A stretch of 64,000 nt of DNA, from contig NZ_SACN01000001.1 in NCBI RefSeq assembly GCF_004005865.1, positions 2,852,001-2,916,000 on the forward strand, read 5' to 3'. Position numbers and translations under genes: made by a program. Position 1 is the first letter of the stretch, and every line of letters starts with the position of its first letter. Below the pieces are notes generated by a model. It was not told the origin of the DNA, did not search any database, and saw only the letters and a program-made list of their open reading frames with translations. Positions 36,043-45,341 of the stretch are shown here, one piece after another. Source of the stretch: Sphingomonas crocodyli. Lineage in GTDB: Bacteria; Pseudomonadota; Alphaproteobacteria; Sphingomonadales; Sphingomonadaceae.

Positions 36043-37254
36043 TTAGATGGATGGCGACCGCACATGTTCGCGCCGCACGCCCAGGCCCACGATCCGCGCG
36101 GGGATGCGTTGCAGGACGGGGAAACGATCGAGCATCCGGAGCGCGAAGGGCGGGTCCATCGCGGGATCCGCGCTTGCCAGCGTGGGGCCGAGGATGTTGG
36201 CGTGGACCGCCTTCTGCATCGCCTGAATCACGCGCACCGGGAACATACGTCGGGCCTGCACCTTCGCCAGCAACGCATCGACATCCGCCCCGCGCACCAT
36301 CGGCCCGGCCAGAATGTTTGCGGCGGCCACCGCATCCTGGATCGCCAGATTGATCCCCACCCCGCCGACCGGGGACATCGCATGCGCCGCATCGCCGATT
36401 GCAAGCAGGCCGGGCCGGTGCCAGCGCGTCAGCCGATCGAGCGAGACCGACAGCAATTTCACGTCGTCCCATGACGCCAGTTCGCCCACCTGCCCCGCCA
36501 CCGCGGGCACCGCGGTCGCCACCCGCTCGCGAAACGCCTCGATCCCCAGAGCGCGGATGCGATCGGCGCCGCCTTTGCCGAACACGAAGGCGCATTGCCA
36601 ATAATCGCCGCGATCGATCATCGCGATCACGGTGCCCGGCGCGAACTGCCCGACCGTCTCATTCTCCGCGCGCCGTTCCTTCGACAGGCGGAACCAGAAG
36701 ACGTCGATCGGCGCGCCCAGATCCTCGCGCGGCAGCCCGCCCGCCTCGCGCAGCACCGATCCGCGCCCGTCGGCCGCGATCACGAGCCGCGCGCGCAATT
36801 CGCGCCCGTCCTTCGTCCGCACACCCGATATGCGCCCGCCTTCCTCGATCAGCCCGACCGCCTCGGCCTGCATGTCCAGCGTGAAGGCCGGAAATCGCTT
36901 CGCCTGATCGGCGACGAAATCGAGGAACTCCCATTGCGGCATCATCGCCATGAAGCGGTGCCGCACGGGCAGGTGCGTGAGGTCCGCCACGCGATATTCG
37001 CGCCCGCCGATCCGCGCGCCGACGCCCGGCACCTTGTCGTGCGGCCGCGCGAGCAAGGCGTCCGCCAGCCCCAGCTCGTCGAACAGGGCGATCGTCGATG
37101 GATGCACCGTATCGCCCCGAAAATCGCGCAGGAAATCCGAATGCTTTTCGAGAACGCGCGTCCGCACGCCGGCGCGGGCGAACAGCAGCCCGACCATCAT
37201 CCCCGCCGGGCCGCCGCCGACGATCAGAAGGTCGCTTTGCGCATCACCCGCCAT
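36043..37254 (-). CDS. FAD-dependent monooxygenase (UbiH/PHBH-like)
   Basis: 403 residues. The dinucleotide fold is LLIVGGGPAGMMVGLLFARAG at the N-terminus, with the following LEKHSDFLRDFRGDTVHPST region. The family DG motif is VIAADGRGSVLRE, and the FAD-binding motif is AIGDAAHAMSPVGGVGINLAIQDA. These match class A aromatic flavin hydroxylases; the substrate is unknown. ATG 37254 gives MAGDAQSDLLIVGG and has GGGA-rich sequence upstream. Divergent from the cation antiporter with 65 bases between starts. Confidence 0.9.
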   Translation of the reverse strand: MAGDAQSDLLIVGGGPAGMMVGLLFARAGVRTRVLEKHSDFLRDFRGDTVHPSTIALFDELGLADALLARPHDKVPGVGARIGGREYRVADLTHLPVRHRFMAMMPQWEFLDFVADQAKRFPAFTLDMQAEAVGLIEEGGRISGVRTKDGRELRARLVIAADGRGSVLREAGGLPREDLGAPIDVFWFRLSKERRAENETVGQFAPGTVIAMIDRGDYWQCAFVFGKGGADRIRALGIEAFRERVATAVPAVAGQVGELASWDDVKLLSVSLDRLTRWHRPGLLAIGDAAHAMSPVGGVGINLAIQDAVAAANILAGPMVRGADVDALLAKVQARRMFPVRVIQAMQKAVHANILGPTLASADPAMDPPFALRMLDRFPVLQRIPARIVGLGVRREHVRSPSI

Positions 37255-37319
37255 CCCCCGATCCCTTTTTTGCCTCGCTTTGGCTGGCCTTTCGCGCACT
37301 TAGCCGCCAAAGTCGCCGC

Positions 37320-39131
37320 ATGGCGCTTCCCATCAATTCTTCCGCCTTCAGCGACGCCCTCGTCATCCTTGGCGCCGCCGGCCTCGTCATTCCCGCCTTC
37401 GCCCGCGCCAAGATCAGCCCCGTCATCGGGTTCATCCTGGTCGGCGCGGCGATCGGCCCGACTGCGCTGGGCGCGCTCGTCGATGATTATCCGTGGCTCT
37501 ACTATATCACGATCAGCAATCAGCACGCGATCGAGCCCTTCGCCGAATTCGGCATCATCCTGCTGCTATTCTCGATCGGGCTGGAACTGTCGTTCCGACG
37601 ATTATGGACGATGCGAAAGCGCGTCTTCGGGCTGGGTTCGGCCGAATTGCTGCTATCGGCGGCGGCGATCGGCGGCGCGCTGTTCCTGAGCGGGCGGCAG
37701 AGCGAGTCCGGCGCGCTGGGCCTCGGCCTCGCGCTAGCACTCTCCTCCACCGCGCTCGTGCTGCCGCTGGTGGGGACGACCGGCGCGGTCGGGCGCAACG
37801 CCTTCGCCATGCTGCTGTTCGAAGATCTGGCACTCGTCCCGATCATCTTCGTGCTGGGTGCGCTCGCGCCTTATGGCGACACCGCCGGGTGGGATGGCCT
37901 CGCCCGCACATTGGGGCTGGGCGCGGCGATCATCGCGGTGATGATGATCGGCGGCCGTTTCTTCCTGCCGCGCCTTTTCGCGCAGGCCGCGCGCGCCAAG
38001 AATCCCGAACTGTTTCTGGCGGCCAGCCTGCTGGTCGTCATTCTCGCCAGCGTCGCGACTGCCGCAGCCGGCCTCTCGCCGATCGTCGGCGCGCTGCTCG
38101 CCGGCATCCTGATCGCCGAAACCGATTATCATGCCGAGGTCGAATTGGTGACGGCGCCGTTCAAGGGGCTGGCGCTCGGTGTCTTCCTGATCTCGGTCGG
38201 CATGTCGCTCGATTGGCCGACCATCTTCGATCAGTGGCCAAAGCTGCTGCTCGCGGTGTTTGGCGTGTGCGCGATCAAGGCGATCATCACCGGCCTGCTG
38301 CTGCGCTTCTCGGGTGCGGGCCGCGCGGTCGCGACCGAAACGGGGGTGCTGATGTCGGCACCGTCCGAAACCACCCTGATCGTGCTGGGCGTCGCCGCGC
38401 AGGCCGCGCTGATCGCGCCCGCGACCGCCGCCTTCTGGCAGGTCGTCACCGCGATCGGCCTGACGATCACGCCCATCCTCGCGCGCATCGGACACGATGT
38501 CGCCCGCCGTATCTCGGATGCGCAAGCCGACGAAGCGCCCGATGCCGCGCCCGATCATGGCCGCGCGATCATCGCCGGCTTCGGCCGCGTCGGCCGCCTC
38601 GTCGCGCAGATGCTCGATGCGCACAATCGGCCGTACATGGCGGTCGACGCGAATATCGACACCGTCACCGCCGCCCGAAAGCGCGGCTATCAGGCGATGT
38701 TCGGCGATATCGGGCGGCCGGGCATGATCGAGCATCTCAACCTTGGCCATGCCAGCGCGCTCATCCTGACGATGGACGATCCGGTGCAGACGGTGCGCCT
38801 CACCCGCCGCGCGCGCATGCTCCACCCCGATCTCACGATCGTCGCCCGCGCCCGCGATCCGAACCACGCCGCCGAACTCTACAAGGCCGGCGCGACCGAC
38901 GCGGTCCCCGAAACGCTCGAAAGCTCGCTCCAGCTGTCCGAAGCCGTCCTCGTCGACCTTGGCGTCGCAATGGGGCCGGTGATCGCCTCGATCCACGAAA
39001 AGCGCGCCGAACTGCGCGCCAAGATCATGGAAATGAGCGAAACCAACCGCGAACCGCCCCTGCGCGGGCGGAGGCTACGCGATGCGGCGAGCGGCGCGGA
39101 AGACGAGCACCCCGAAGAGGCGGGGCTTTAA
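37320..39131 (+). CDS. KefB/CPA2-type cation:proton antiporter with TrkA-N domain
   Basis: 603 residues. About 12 hydrophobic segments make the CPA2 transporter (VILGAAGLVIPAFARAKISPVIGF, GIILLLFSIGLELSFRRLW, ALSSTALVLPLV, LLFEDLALVPIIF). Residues ~425 onward form a RCK/TrkA-N nucleotide-binding domain (GRAIIAGFGRVGRLVAQML). These proteins extrude potassium or sodium in exchange for protons, often gated by NAD(H) or glutathione adducts. No ancillary kefF/kefG-like gene is adjacent. Longer upstream frame is antisense to the monooxygenase. Confidence 0.93.
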   Translation: MALPINSSAFSDALVILGAAGLVIPAFARAKISPVIGFILVGAAIGPTALGALVDDYPWLYYITISNQHAIEPFAEFGIILLLFSIGLELSFRRLWTMRKRVFGLGSAELLLSAAAIGGALFLSGRQSESGALGLGLALALSSTALVLPLVGTTGAVGRNAFAMLLFEDLALVPIIFVLGALAPYGDTAGWDGLARTLGLGAAIIAVMMIGGRFFLPRLFAQAARAKNPELFLAASLLVVILASVATAAAGLSPIVGALLAGILIAETDYHAEVELVTAPFKGLALGVFLISVGMSLDWPTIFDQWPKLLLAVFGVCAIKAIITGLLLRFSGAGRAVATETGVLMSAPSETTLIVLGVAAQAALIAPATAAFWQVVTAIGLTITPILARIGHDVARRISDAQADEAPDAAPDHGRAIIAGFGRVGRLVAQMLDAHNRPYMAVDANIDTVTAARKRGYQAMFGDIGRPGMIEHLNLGHASALILTMDDPVQTVRLTRRARMLHPDLTIVARARDPNHAAELYKAGATDAVPETLESSLQLSEAVLVDLGVAMGPVIASIHEKRAELRAKIMEMSETNREPPLRGRRLRDAASGAEDEHPEEAGL

Positions 39132-39137
39132 CTCTCC

Positions 39138-39225
39138 CCGTCGCCCCCGCGAAGGCGGGGGCCTATCCAAAGCCTTCGCCAGCGGTGAAACTGGATGGAT
39201 CCCCACCTTCGCGGGGAAGACGAGA
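39138..39225. repeat. Imperfect inverted repeat with GCGAAGGCGGGGG core
   Basis: The two ends are imperfect reverse complements: CGTCGCCCCCGCGAAGGCGGGGG on the left and CCCCACCTTCGCGGGGAAGACG on the right. The left half alone is a GC-rich hairpin (CCCCCGC gaag GCGGGGG, 39144-39161). It lies between the convergent antiporter and the small exported protein and could act as a terminator for both. Similar GCGAAGGCGGG elements are common dispersed repeats in sphingomonads. Confidence 0.8.
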
Positions 39226-39228
39226 AGG

Positions 39229-39666
39229 CTAACGACTGGCCTGCTCGGCCCGCGCCACACCCAGACCATAGACGCGCTTCACCATCTTCAGTCGATCCGC
39301 ACTCTCACGATCGCGGTTGAATATCAGCAACAGCCGGCTACCGCGCATCTCACCGGTGACGTGGAAATGGAGCGACGGCGCCGACTTGCCATCCGGATTG
39401 TAGAGCGGCTGATCGAAATCGAAGCTGAAGCCGTCGCTAGCCCGCGCCACATCGACGATATAGGTCGAATTGCACCAGCCTTCGCACATCACGAACTCGG
39501 CCCAAGGCTCGGGATCGTCGAGGTGCAGTTCGATCTCATTGCCGACTAGGTCGTCGGCGTCGGGGATGTGCCTGACGCTGCTGTAGATGCCTGACCGCAG
39601 CGGCGCCGCGATCACGACGGAAGGAATGAGCATCGCGACCAGCGCCGCGATGCCCGCAATCCTCAA
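39229..39666 (-). CDS. Exported small protein translationally coupled to alaS
   Basis: 145 residues. The only sensible start is TTG 39666, whose TTGA overlaps the alaS stop by four bases, with AAGGTG five bases upstream. This gives a good signal peptide ([20 protein letters not shown], cleavage before PLRSG). The mature part contains [39 protein letters not shown] with a Cys pair, then a strand-rich end ([21 protein letters not shown]). Family unrecognised. A TTG start explains why it is easy to miss. Confidence 0.75.
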   Translation of the reverse strand: MRIAGIAALVAMLIPSVVIAAPLRSGIYSSVRHIPDADDLVGNEIELHLDDPEPWAEFVMCEGWCNSTYIVDVARASDGFSFDFDQPLYNPDGKSAPSLHFHVTGEMRGSRLLLIFNRDRESADRLKMVKRVYGLGVARAEQASR

Positions 39667-42320
39667 GCAGGCACCTTCGCGATCACCTCGCGCACCGCCG
39701 CGACGGCATCGTTCGCCTTGTCGCCGTCCGGCCCGCCGCCCTGCGCCATGTCGGGACGGCCCCCGCCGCCCTGACCACCCAGCGCGGCCACCGCCGCCTT
39801 GACGAGATCGACCGCGCTGATGCGACCCGTCAGGTCCGCCGTCACGCCCGCCGCGACGCTCGCGCGGCCTTCGTTGGTCGCGACGATCACCGACACGCCC
39901 GATCCAAGCTGCTGCTTCGCCTCGTCGACCAGCCCGCGCAGCCCCTTGGGATCGAGGCCGTCGACGACCTGCGCGAGGAACTTCACGCCTGCGATATCCT
40001 CCGGCCCGGCCGCATCGGCCTTGGCCGCACCACCGCCCAGCGCCAGCGCCTTCTTCGCCTCGGCCAGTTCGCGCTCGAGCTTGCGGCGTTCCTCGACCAG
40101 CGCCGCGATGCGCGCGGGCACGTCGTCGGGGGCGGTCTTGAGCGCGGCGGCGGCTTCCTTGAGCCGCTCGTCGCGATGCGTCAGCCACAGCCGCGCCGCT
40201 TCGCCCGTCAAAGCCTCGATCCGGCGCACGCCGCTCGATACCGCGCTTTCGGACACGATCTTGAACAAGGCGATGTCGCCCAGCGCGGAGACATGGGTGC
40301 CGCCGCACAGCTCGACCGAATAATTGTTCTCGTCGGCATGGCCCATCGAGAGCACACGCACCTCGTCGCCATATTTCTCGCCGAACAGCGCCATCGCGCC
40401 CGCCGCGATCGCGTCGTCGGGGGTCATCAGGCGGGTCATCACCTCTTCATTCTCGCGAATGTGCAGGTTCACCTCGGCCTCGACCGCGGCGATATCCTCC
40501 GCCGTCATCGGCTTGGGGTGCGAGAAGTCGAAGCGCAGGCGATCGGCCGAAACCATGCTGCCCTTCTGCGTCACATGCCCGCCCAGCCGCTTGCGCAGAG
40601 CCGCGTGGAGCAGGTGGGTCGCCGAATGGTTCGCGCGCGTCCGCGTCCGGCGATCCTTGTCGACCACCAGATGCAGCGGCACGCCGACCTTGAGCGTGCC
40701 CGCCTTCACCACGCCCTGCATCGCGTGGATGCGGCCCAGCGGCTTGGCGGTGTCGGCGATCTCGATGATCAGCCCGTCCTCGCCGGTGACGACGCCCGCA
40801 TCGCCCATCTGGCCGCCGCTTTCGGCGTAAAAAGGCGTCTGGTTGGTGACGAGCGAGACTTCGTCGCCCGGCCCTGCGCTGTCCACCCGCGCGCCATCCT
40901 TGACGATCGCGATCAACTGGCCTTCGCCGACTTCGCTGACATAGCCGGTGAATTCGGTGCCGCCATGTTCTTCGGCAATGTCGAACCACACTTCGGACGA
41001 CGCCTTTTCGCCCGAACCCTTCCACGCCGCGCGCGCCGCCGCCTTCTGCTCGGCCATCGCCGCGTCGAAGCCCGCGCGATCGACGCTGAGATTTTGCGCC
41101 CGCAGGGCATCCTCGGTCAGATCATAGGGGAAGCCATAAGTATCGTAGAGCTTGAACGCGGTCACACCCGGCAGGGTATCGCCCGCCTTCATCCCGCCGG
41201 TCGCCTCGTCGAGCAGCTTCAGGCCGTTGGCGAGCGTCTGGCGGAAGCGGACCTCCTCCAGCTTCAGCGTCTCTTCGATCAGCGGCTGCGCGCGGCCCAG
41301 TTCGGGATAGGCATTGCCCATCTCGGCCACCAGATAGGGCACCAGACGGTGCATCAGCGGCTCGGCCGCACCCAGCAGGTGGGCGTGGCGCATCGCGCGG
41401 CGCATGATCCGGCGCAGCACATAGCCGCGCCCCTCATTGGCCGGCAGCACGCCGTCCGCGACCAGGAAGCCTGCCGAGCGCAGATGATCGGCGATCACGC
41501 GGTGCGACGCCTGGTTGGCGCCGGTCGTCACCGTCTTGGTCAGCTCGCCCGACGCCGCGATCAGCGCCTTGAACGTGTCGGTATCGTAATTGTCGTGGAC
41601 GCCCTGCAGGACGGCGGCGATCCGCTCCAGCCCCATGCCGGTGTCGATCGACTTCTTGGGCAGTTCGCCGACAATCTCATTGTCGACCTGTTCGAACTGC
41701 ATGAACACGTTGTTCCAGATCTCGATGAAGCGATCGCCATCCTCGTCCGGGCTGCCGGGGGGGCCGCCGGGGATATGATCGCCATGATCGTAGAAGATCT
41801 CGGAACAAGGTCCGCACGGGCCGTTATCGCCCATCGCCCAGAAATTGTCCTTGGTCGGGATGCGGATGATCCGGCTTTCGGGCAGGCCCGCAATCTTCTT
41901 CCACAGATCAAACGCCTCGTCATCGGTATGATAGACGGTGGCGGTCAGCTTGTCGGGCGAAAGGCCCCAGACCTTGGTCAGCAGGGTCCAGGCGTGGGTG
42001 ATCGCCTGTTCCTTGAAATAGTCACCGAACGAGAAATTGCCCAGCATCTCGAAGAAGGTGTGGTGCCGCGCCGTATAGCCGACATTGTCGAGATCATTGT
42101 GCTTGCCGCCCGCGCGGACGCACTTCTGGCTCGACGTCGCGGTCTTGTACGGGCGCGTTTCCAGGCCGGTGAACACGTTCTTGAACGGCACCATGCCGGC
42201 GTTCACGAACATGAGCGTGGGATCGTTGTGCGGCACCAGCGGCGCGGAAGGCACCACGGCGTGGCCGGCCCCGGCGAAATAATCGAGGAAGGAGCGGCGA
42301 ATATCGTTGGTCGACGTCAT
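39663..42320 (-). CDS. alaS: Alanine-tRNA ligase
   Basis: 885 residues, full length. Class II catalytic core at the N-terminus ([34 protein letters not shown]), the [14 protein letters not shown] motif 3, an editing domain with [11 protein letters not shown] and CGGTHV zinc site, and a C-terminal oligomerisation/C-Ala region rich in glycine. The last residues end in [10 protein letters not shown]. The small exported gene overlaps its stop. Divergent from the YciI-tag operon, with 71 bases to the next start. Confidence 0.98.
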   Translation of the reverse strand: MTSTNDIRRSFLDYFAGAGHAVVPSAPLVPHNDPTLMFVNAGMVPFKNVFTGLETRPYKTATSSQKCVRAGGKHNDLDNVGYTARHHTFFEMLGNFSFGDYFKEQAITHAWTLLTKVWGLSPDKLTATVYHTDDEAFDLWKKIAGLPESRIIRIPTKDNFWAMGDNGPCGPCSEIFYDHGDHIPGGPPGSPDEDGDRFIEIWNNVFMQFEQVDNEIVGELPKKSIDTGMGLERIAAVLQGVHDNYDTDTFKALIAASGELTKTVTTGANQASHRVIADHLRSAGFLVADGVLPANEGRGYVLRRIMRRAMRHAHLLGAAEPLMHRLVPYLVAEMGNAYPELGRAQPLIEETLKLEEVRFRQTLANGLKLLDEATGGMKAGDTLPGVTAFKLYDTYGFPYDLTEDALRAQNLSVDRAGFDAAMAEQKAAARAAWKGSGEKASSEVWFDIAEEHGGTEFTGYVSEVGEGQLIAIVKDGARVDSAGPGDEVSLVTNQTPFYAESGGQMGDAGVVTGEDGLIIEIADTAKPLGRIHAMQGVVKAGTLKVGVPLHLVVDKDRRTRTRANHSATHLLHAALRKRLGGHVTQKGSMVSADRLRFDFSHPKPMTAEDIAAVEAEVNLHIRENEEVMTRLMTPDDAIAAGAMALFGEKYGDEVRVLSMGHADENNYSVELCGGTHVSALGDIALFKIVSESAVSSGVRRIEALTGEAARLWLTHRDERLKEAAAALKTAPDDVPARIAALVEERRKLERELAEAKKALALGGGAAKADAAGPEDIAGVKFLAQVVDGLDPKGLRGLVDEAKQQLGSGVSVIVATNEGRASVAAGVTADLTGRISAVDLVKAAVAALGGQGGGGRPDMAQGGGPDGDKANDAVAAVREVIAKVPA

Positions 42321-42391
42321 GGCGTCGACTTAGGGTAGGACGCGTCGATTTGGAAGATGCGCAGAACATGGGTTCGGCGGAGGGCGATGCG

Positions 42392-42688
42392 ATGATCAAG
42401 TTCGTGGTGGTCGCCGGGCTGATCCTGCTCGTGATCGCGCTGTATCGATCGACGCGGCGCGGGCGCTCCGGCGGGGGCGATGCGGGCGGCGGCGGCTATG
42501 CCAGCACCGACACATATTATCCGTCAAGCTGGAGCGACAGCGGCAGCGCATCGGACAATTTCTCCGGCGGTGGCGGCGATTTCGGCGGCGGCGGGGCAAG
42601 CGGCGACTGGAACGATTCTGCGGACAGCGGCAGCAGCGACAGCGGTGGCGATAGTGGCGGCGGCGATAGCGGAGGGAGCAGCGACTGA
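42392..42688 (+). CDS. Gly/Ser/Asp-rich single-membrane-segment protein
   Basis: 98 residues from ATG 42392, which has GGAGG eight bases upstream; an earlier ATG at 42368 lacks a site. One membrane segment (KFVVVAGLILLVIALY) leads to RSTRRGRSGGG and a low-complexity tail of Gly, Ser and Asp (repeats of SGGG, DSGG). It is probably a bitopic membrane protein with a disordered tail. No family assignment. Its TGA shares a base with the start of the next gene. Confidence 0.65.
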   Translation: MIKFVVVAGLILLVIALYRSTRRGRSGGGDAGGGGYASTDTYYPSSWSDSGSASDNFSGGGGDFGGGGASGDWNDSADSGSSDSGGDSGGGDSGGSSD

Positions 42689-42993
42689 TGGCCCATTTCA
42701 TCCTGAGCTACGATCTGGCTCCCGATTATCTCGAACGACGCGGCACGTTTCGCGCGGAGCATCTGACGCTCGCATGGGAAGCCGCCGAACGCGGCGACCT
42801 GCTGCTGGGCGGCGCGCTCGGTGATCCGGTCGAGGCGGCGATGCTGCTGTTTACGGGCGACGGGCCGGAGGCGGCCGAGGCGTTCGCGCGGGCCGATCCC
42901 TATGTAATCAGCGGGATCGTACGATCGTGGCGCGTGCTGCCGTGGACCACCGTTGTCGGCGATGCGGCCGCGACACCGGTGCGCGGCCAGTAA
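42688..42993 (+). CDS. YciI-like protein
   Basis: 101 residues with the YciI/dimeric alpha-beta-barrel pattern: HFILSYDLAPDYLERRGTFRAEHL, a GGALGDPVEAAML strand, DPYVISGIVRSWRVLPW. The conserved His-Asp dyad region of YciI (H in AEHL, D in ADPY) is visible. No reaction is established for this family. Start and stop overlap neighbours by one base (TGATG before, TAATG after), so it belongs to the operon with tag. Confidence 0.88.
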   Translation: MAHFILSYDLAPDYLERRGTFRAEHLTLAWEAAERGDLLLGGALGDPVEAAMLLFTGDGPEAAEAFARADPYVISGIVRSWRVLPWTTVVGDAAATPVRGQ

Positions 42994-43547
42994 TGCCGCG
43001 CTGCAGCTGGGCCGAGGGCGACGCCGTGATGTCGGCCTATCACGACGCCGAATGGGGCGTGCCGGTGCGCGATCCGCGAATGCTGTGGGAAATGCTGATG
43101 CTGGAGGGGTTTCAGGCGGGCCTTTCGTGGCGGACGATCCTCTATCGCCGCGAGGGCTTTCGCCGCGCGTTCGACAATTTCGATCCCGCGATCGTCGCGA
43201 CCTATGACGACGCGAAGGTCGAGGCGCTGATGCAGGACGAAGGCATCATCCGCGCCCGCGCCAAGATCCTCGCCACGATCGGCGCGGCGCGCATCTACGA
43301 GGAGATGGCCGCGGCGGGCGAGGATTTCTCCGCGTGGCTGTGGAGCTTCGTCGACGGCGAACCCCAGCAGGGCGACGGTGCCTCGTTCCCGGTCTCCTCC
43401 CCCGCCTCCGAAGCGATGTCCAAGGCACTCAAGAAGCGCGGCTTCAAGTTCGTCGGCCCGGTGATCGTCTATGCGTTCATGCAGGCGGTCGGGATGGTGA
43501 ACGACCATGCCGCCGATTGCCCGCAGCGAAAGGCGAGCGCGGCTTAG
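42993..43547 (+). CDS. tag: DNA-3-methyladenine glycosylase I
   Basis: 184 residues. Tag excises 3-methyladenine from alkylated DNA. The N-terminal CSWAEGDAVMSAYHDAEWG (Tyr/Glu/Trp pocket and first zinc-ligand Cys), MLMLEGFQAGLSWRTIL and GFKFVGPVIVYAFMQAVGMVNDH(AADC) with the final His and Cys zinc ligands are all present. ATG 42993 overlaps the previous stop by one base. Its stop overlaps the DUF4019 stop (43544-43547). Confidence 0.95.
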   Translation: MPRCSWAEGDAVMSAYHDAEWGVPVRDPRMLWEMLMLEGFQAGLSWRTILYRREGFRRAFDNFDPAIVATYDDAKVEALMQDEGIIRARAKILATIGAARIYEEMAAAGEDFSAWLWSFVDGEPQQGDGASFPVSSPASEAMSKALKKRGFKFVGPVIVYAFMQAVGMVNDHAADCPQRKASAA

Positions 43548-44089
43548 TCCACCCTCGCCTCCTCCGCGCCCACGCAGCCAAATAGCTTGGGGAGTTCCTT
43601 GCGGCGTTCGGGGGGCATGGCTTTGGCGGCGGCGTGGTCGATGTAGTTTTGTTCTTCGCGGACGAGCTCGAAGCGGCCGGGGGCGGCTTCGTGCCACATG
43701 AGGTAGCCGCACATCAGATCGAGATTGGCGTAGCGCGCGGTGAAGTCGGTAGCGACGTAGAGGCCGGGCGCGGGGGCGTCGGGCGGGTCGCGATACCAGC
43801 TGATCCGGGTGAGGACGCGGCGATCGAGCTTGCCCGCCTCCGACGCGAAACGCGCCTGCGCGTCGGCGAAGAGTTGCGGGGTGAGATAGGCGGTCATGCT
43901 GGGGCCGATCAGCTTGTAGGCATGGGTCGGCTTGCCGTGATCCTGCGCGTCGAACCAGGTCTTCGTCGCGGTCATCAGCGCGGCGCGTTCGGCGGCGGTG
44001 CCGGGTTCGCCGACTTCGGGGACCGCCGAGGGCGGCGCAGCGGCGATCAGGGCGAGCGCGGCGAGGATGGCCAGCTTAGGCGTAGGCAT
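43544..44089 (-). CDS. Exported DUF4019-family protein
   Basis: 181 residues from ATG 44089 with GGTGG at five bases. A signal peptide (LAILAALALIAAAPPSA) precedes a domain with AALMTATKTWFDAQDHGKPTHAYKLI, RRVLTRISWYRDPPDAPAPGLYVATDFTARYANL and a Cys near MCGYLMW plus a late GCVGAEE. This matches DUF4019 (periplasmic proteins of unknown role, often near enzymes of stress response). It overlaps the GST gene by 14 bases at its start, so it is in the same operon. Confidence 0.75.
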   Translation of the reverse strand: MPTPKLAILAALALIAAAPPSAVPEVGEPGTAAERAALMTATKTWFDAQDHGKPTHAYKLIGPSMTAYLTPQLFADAQARFASEAGKLDRRVLTRISWYRDPPDAPAPGLYVATDFTARYANLDLMCGYLMWHEAAPGRFELVREEQNYIDHAAAKAMPPERRKELPKLFGCVGAEEARVD

Positions 44090-44714
44090 AGGGACCACCC
44101 TGTTCGAGCGCGGCCTGATAGGCAGGCCGGGCGTGGATCTTGTCGAGCCATTCGACGATGTTCGGGCGGCGACCGTCGAGTTTCAGGCGACCGCGCGCGG
44201 CCTCCAGCGGGAAGCTCATCATGATGTCGGCGGCGCTGAAATCGGCGCCGGCGAACCAGGGGCGGGTGACGAGTTCGGATTCGACATAGTCGATGTGCGT
44301 CATGGCCATCTTCTCGACGAAGCCTTTGGCAGGCCAGCCGAACGGCCCCATCTTCTGAATGACGAGGCTGAGCAGCAGCGGCGGCATCAGCGAGCCTTCG
44401 GCATAATCGAGGAAGTAGCGCCAGCGCAGGCCGCCATCGGTGTCGGCGGGTGGACCCAATCGGCCACCGGCGAGCGCGACAAGATAGCCGATGATCGTCG
44501 CGGTTTCGGCGATGATGCGCCCGTCATGCTCGACGACCGGCGACTTGCCGAGCGGGTGGATCTTTCGAAGCTCGGGCGGGGCGAGCATCGTCTTTCTGTT
44601 CCGCTCGTAGCGCTTCACCTCATAGGGAAGGCCGAGTTCCTCGAGCAGCCACAAGACGCGCTGCGAGCGCGAATTTTCGAGGTGGTGGACCGTAATCGCC
44701 TTTGGGATCGTCAC
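44076..44714 (-). CDS. Glutathione S-transferase family protein
   Basis: 212 residues. The thioredoxin-like N-terminal half has HHLENSRSQRVLWLLEELGLPY with the catalytic Ser/Tyr position in NSRSQR, then IHPLGKSPVVEHDGRIIAETATI (glutathione-binding). The C-terminal helical half has GADFSAADIMMSFPLEAARGR. GTG 44714 has GGGAGG at eight bases; GTG 44720 is closer than usual spacing. It resembles the GST classes found in sphingomonads, many without known substrates. Between the VOC gene (36 bases) and DUF4019. Confidence 0.88.
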   Translation of the reverse strand: MTIPKAITVHHLENSRSQRVLWLLEELGLPYEVKRYERNRKTMLAPPELRKIHPLGKSPVVEHDGRIIAETATIIGYLVALAGGRLGPPADTDGGLRWRYFLDYAEGSLMPPLLLSLVIQKMGPFGWPAKGFVEKMAMTHIDYVESELVTRPWFAGADFSAADIMMSFPLEAARGRLKLDGRRPNIVEWLDKIHARPAYQAALEQGGPYAYA

Positions 44715-44750
44715 GAACACACCCTCCCGAACCGGAGGGCGATCGGACGA

Positions 44751-45101
44751 TCAAGCCTCGGGTTCGTTGATATAGACCGCCAGTTCGTTGCCCGAAGGCT
44801 CGCGGAAATGGAAGCGGCGACCGCCGGGGAAGGCAAAGATCGGCAGCGTGATCTCACCGCCTGCGGCCTCGACCGAGGCGAGGACGGCTTCGAGATCGTC
44901 GGTCTCGATCGCCGGCAACGGCTTGGCGGTCGCCTCCAGCATGTCGCCCTGAAGCGCGAAATCGGTACTGGCGCCGATCGTCGCGGCATAGGTCGGCCCG
45001 AATGCAGTCAGCGACCAGCCGAAGGCGGTTTCGAAAAAGGTCTTGCTGCCCGCGACATCGGCGGCGGGGAGTTCGACATAGTTGAGACGGGCGAAAACCA
45101 T
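44751..45101 (-). CDS. VOC-family (glyoxalase/bleomycin-resistance-like) protein
   Basis: 116 residues with the two beta-alpha-beta-beta-beta modules of the vicinal-oxygen-chelate superfamily: NYVELPAADVAGSKTFFETAFGWSL and PIFAFPGGRRFHFREPSGNELAVYINEPEA. One metal-ligand Glu is clear in the last strand (NELAVY). The reaction cannot be named; related single-domain proteins bind metals or antibiotics. First gene of the operon VOC-GST-DUF4019. A 10-bp stem lies upstream of its ATG (45121-45156). Confidence 0.82.
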   Translation of the reverse strand: MVFARLNYVELPAADVAGSKTFFETAFGWSLTAFGPTYAATIGASTDFALQGDMLEATAKPLPAIETDDLEAVLASVEAAGGEITLPIFAFPGGRRFHFREPSGNELAVYINEPEA

Positions 45102-45120
45102 CTTGTGCCTCGTGTAACGT

Positions 45121-45156
45121 CAAAGGCCACAATGGTTGTGGCTTTTGTGGCCTTTG
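45121..45156. promoter_or_regulatory. Inverted repeat upstream of the VOC-GST operon
   Basis: CAAAGGCCAC (45121-45130) is exactly complementary to GTGGCCTTTG (45147-45156), and an inner CCACAA/TTGTGG pair lies within it. It sits about 20 bases before the VOC start codon on the minus strand. It could be an operator or a hairpin in the 5' untranslated RNA controlling the operon; the sequence alone cannot tell. Confidence 0.5.
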
Positions 45157-45210
45157 GATTTCGGCCGGAATTTGGGGAAATGCGGCGGGGCAGCAAATCC
45201 ACCAAACTCG

Positions 45211-45335
45211 ATCCTCCCCCGCCAGGGGGAGGTGGCGCCGAAGGCGACGGAGGGGGAGGATGCGAAACCTCAAGTTGGCCGCCGCCCTCCCCCTCCGTCA
45301 GCTTACGCTGACACCTCCCCCTGGCGGGGGAGGAT
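45211..45335. repeat. GC-rich intergenic inverted repeat, copy C
   Basis: Third member of the ATCCTCCCC / GGGGAGGAT family (see 10125-10245 and 35915-36042). The left arm has GGTGGCGCCGAAGGCGACGG and the right arm CCGTCAGCTTACGCTGACACC, again mixed variants. It lies just after the recA stop and ends six bases from it, so it could be the recA terminator. Confidence 0.9.
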
Positions 45336-45341
45336 GAATAG

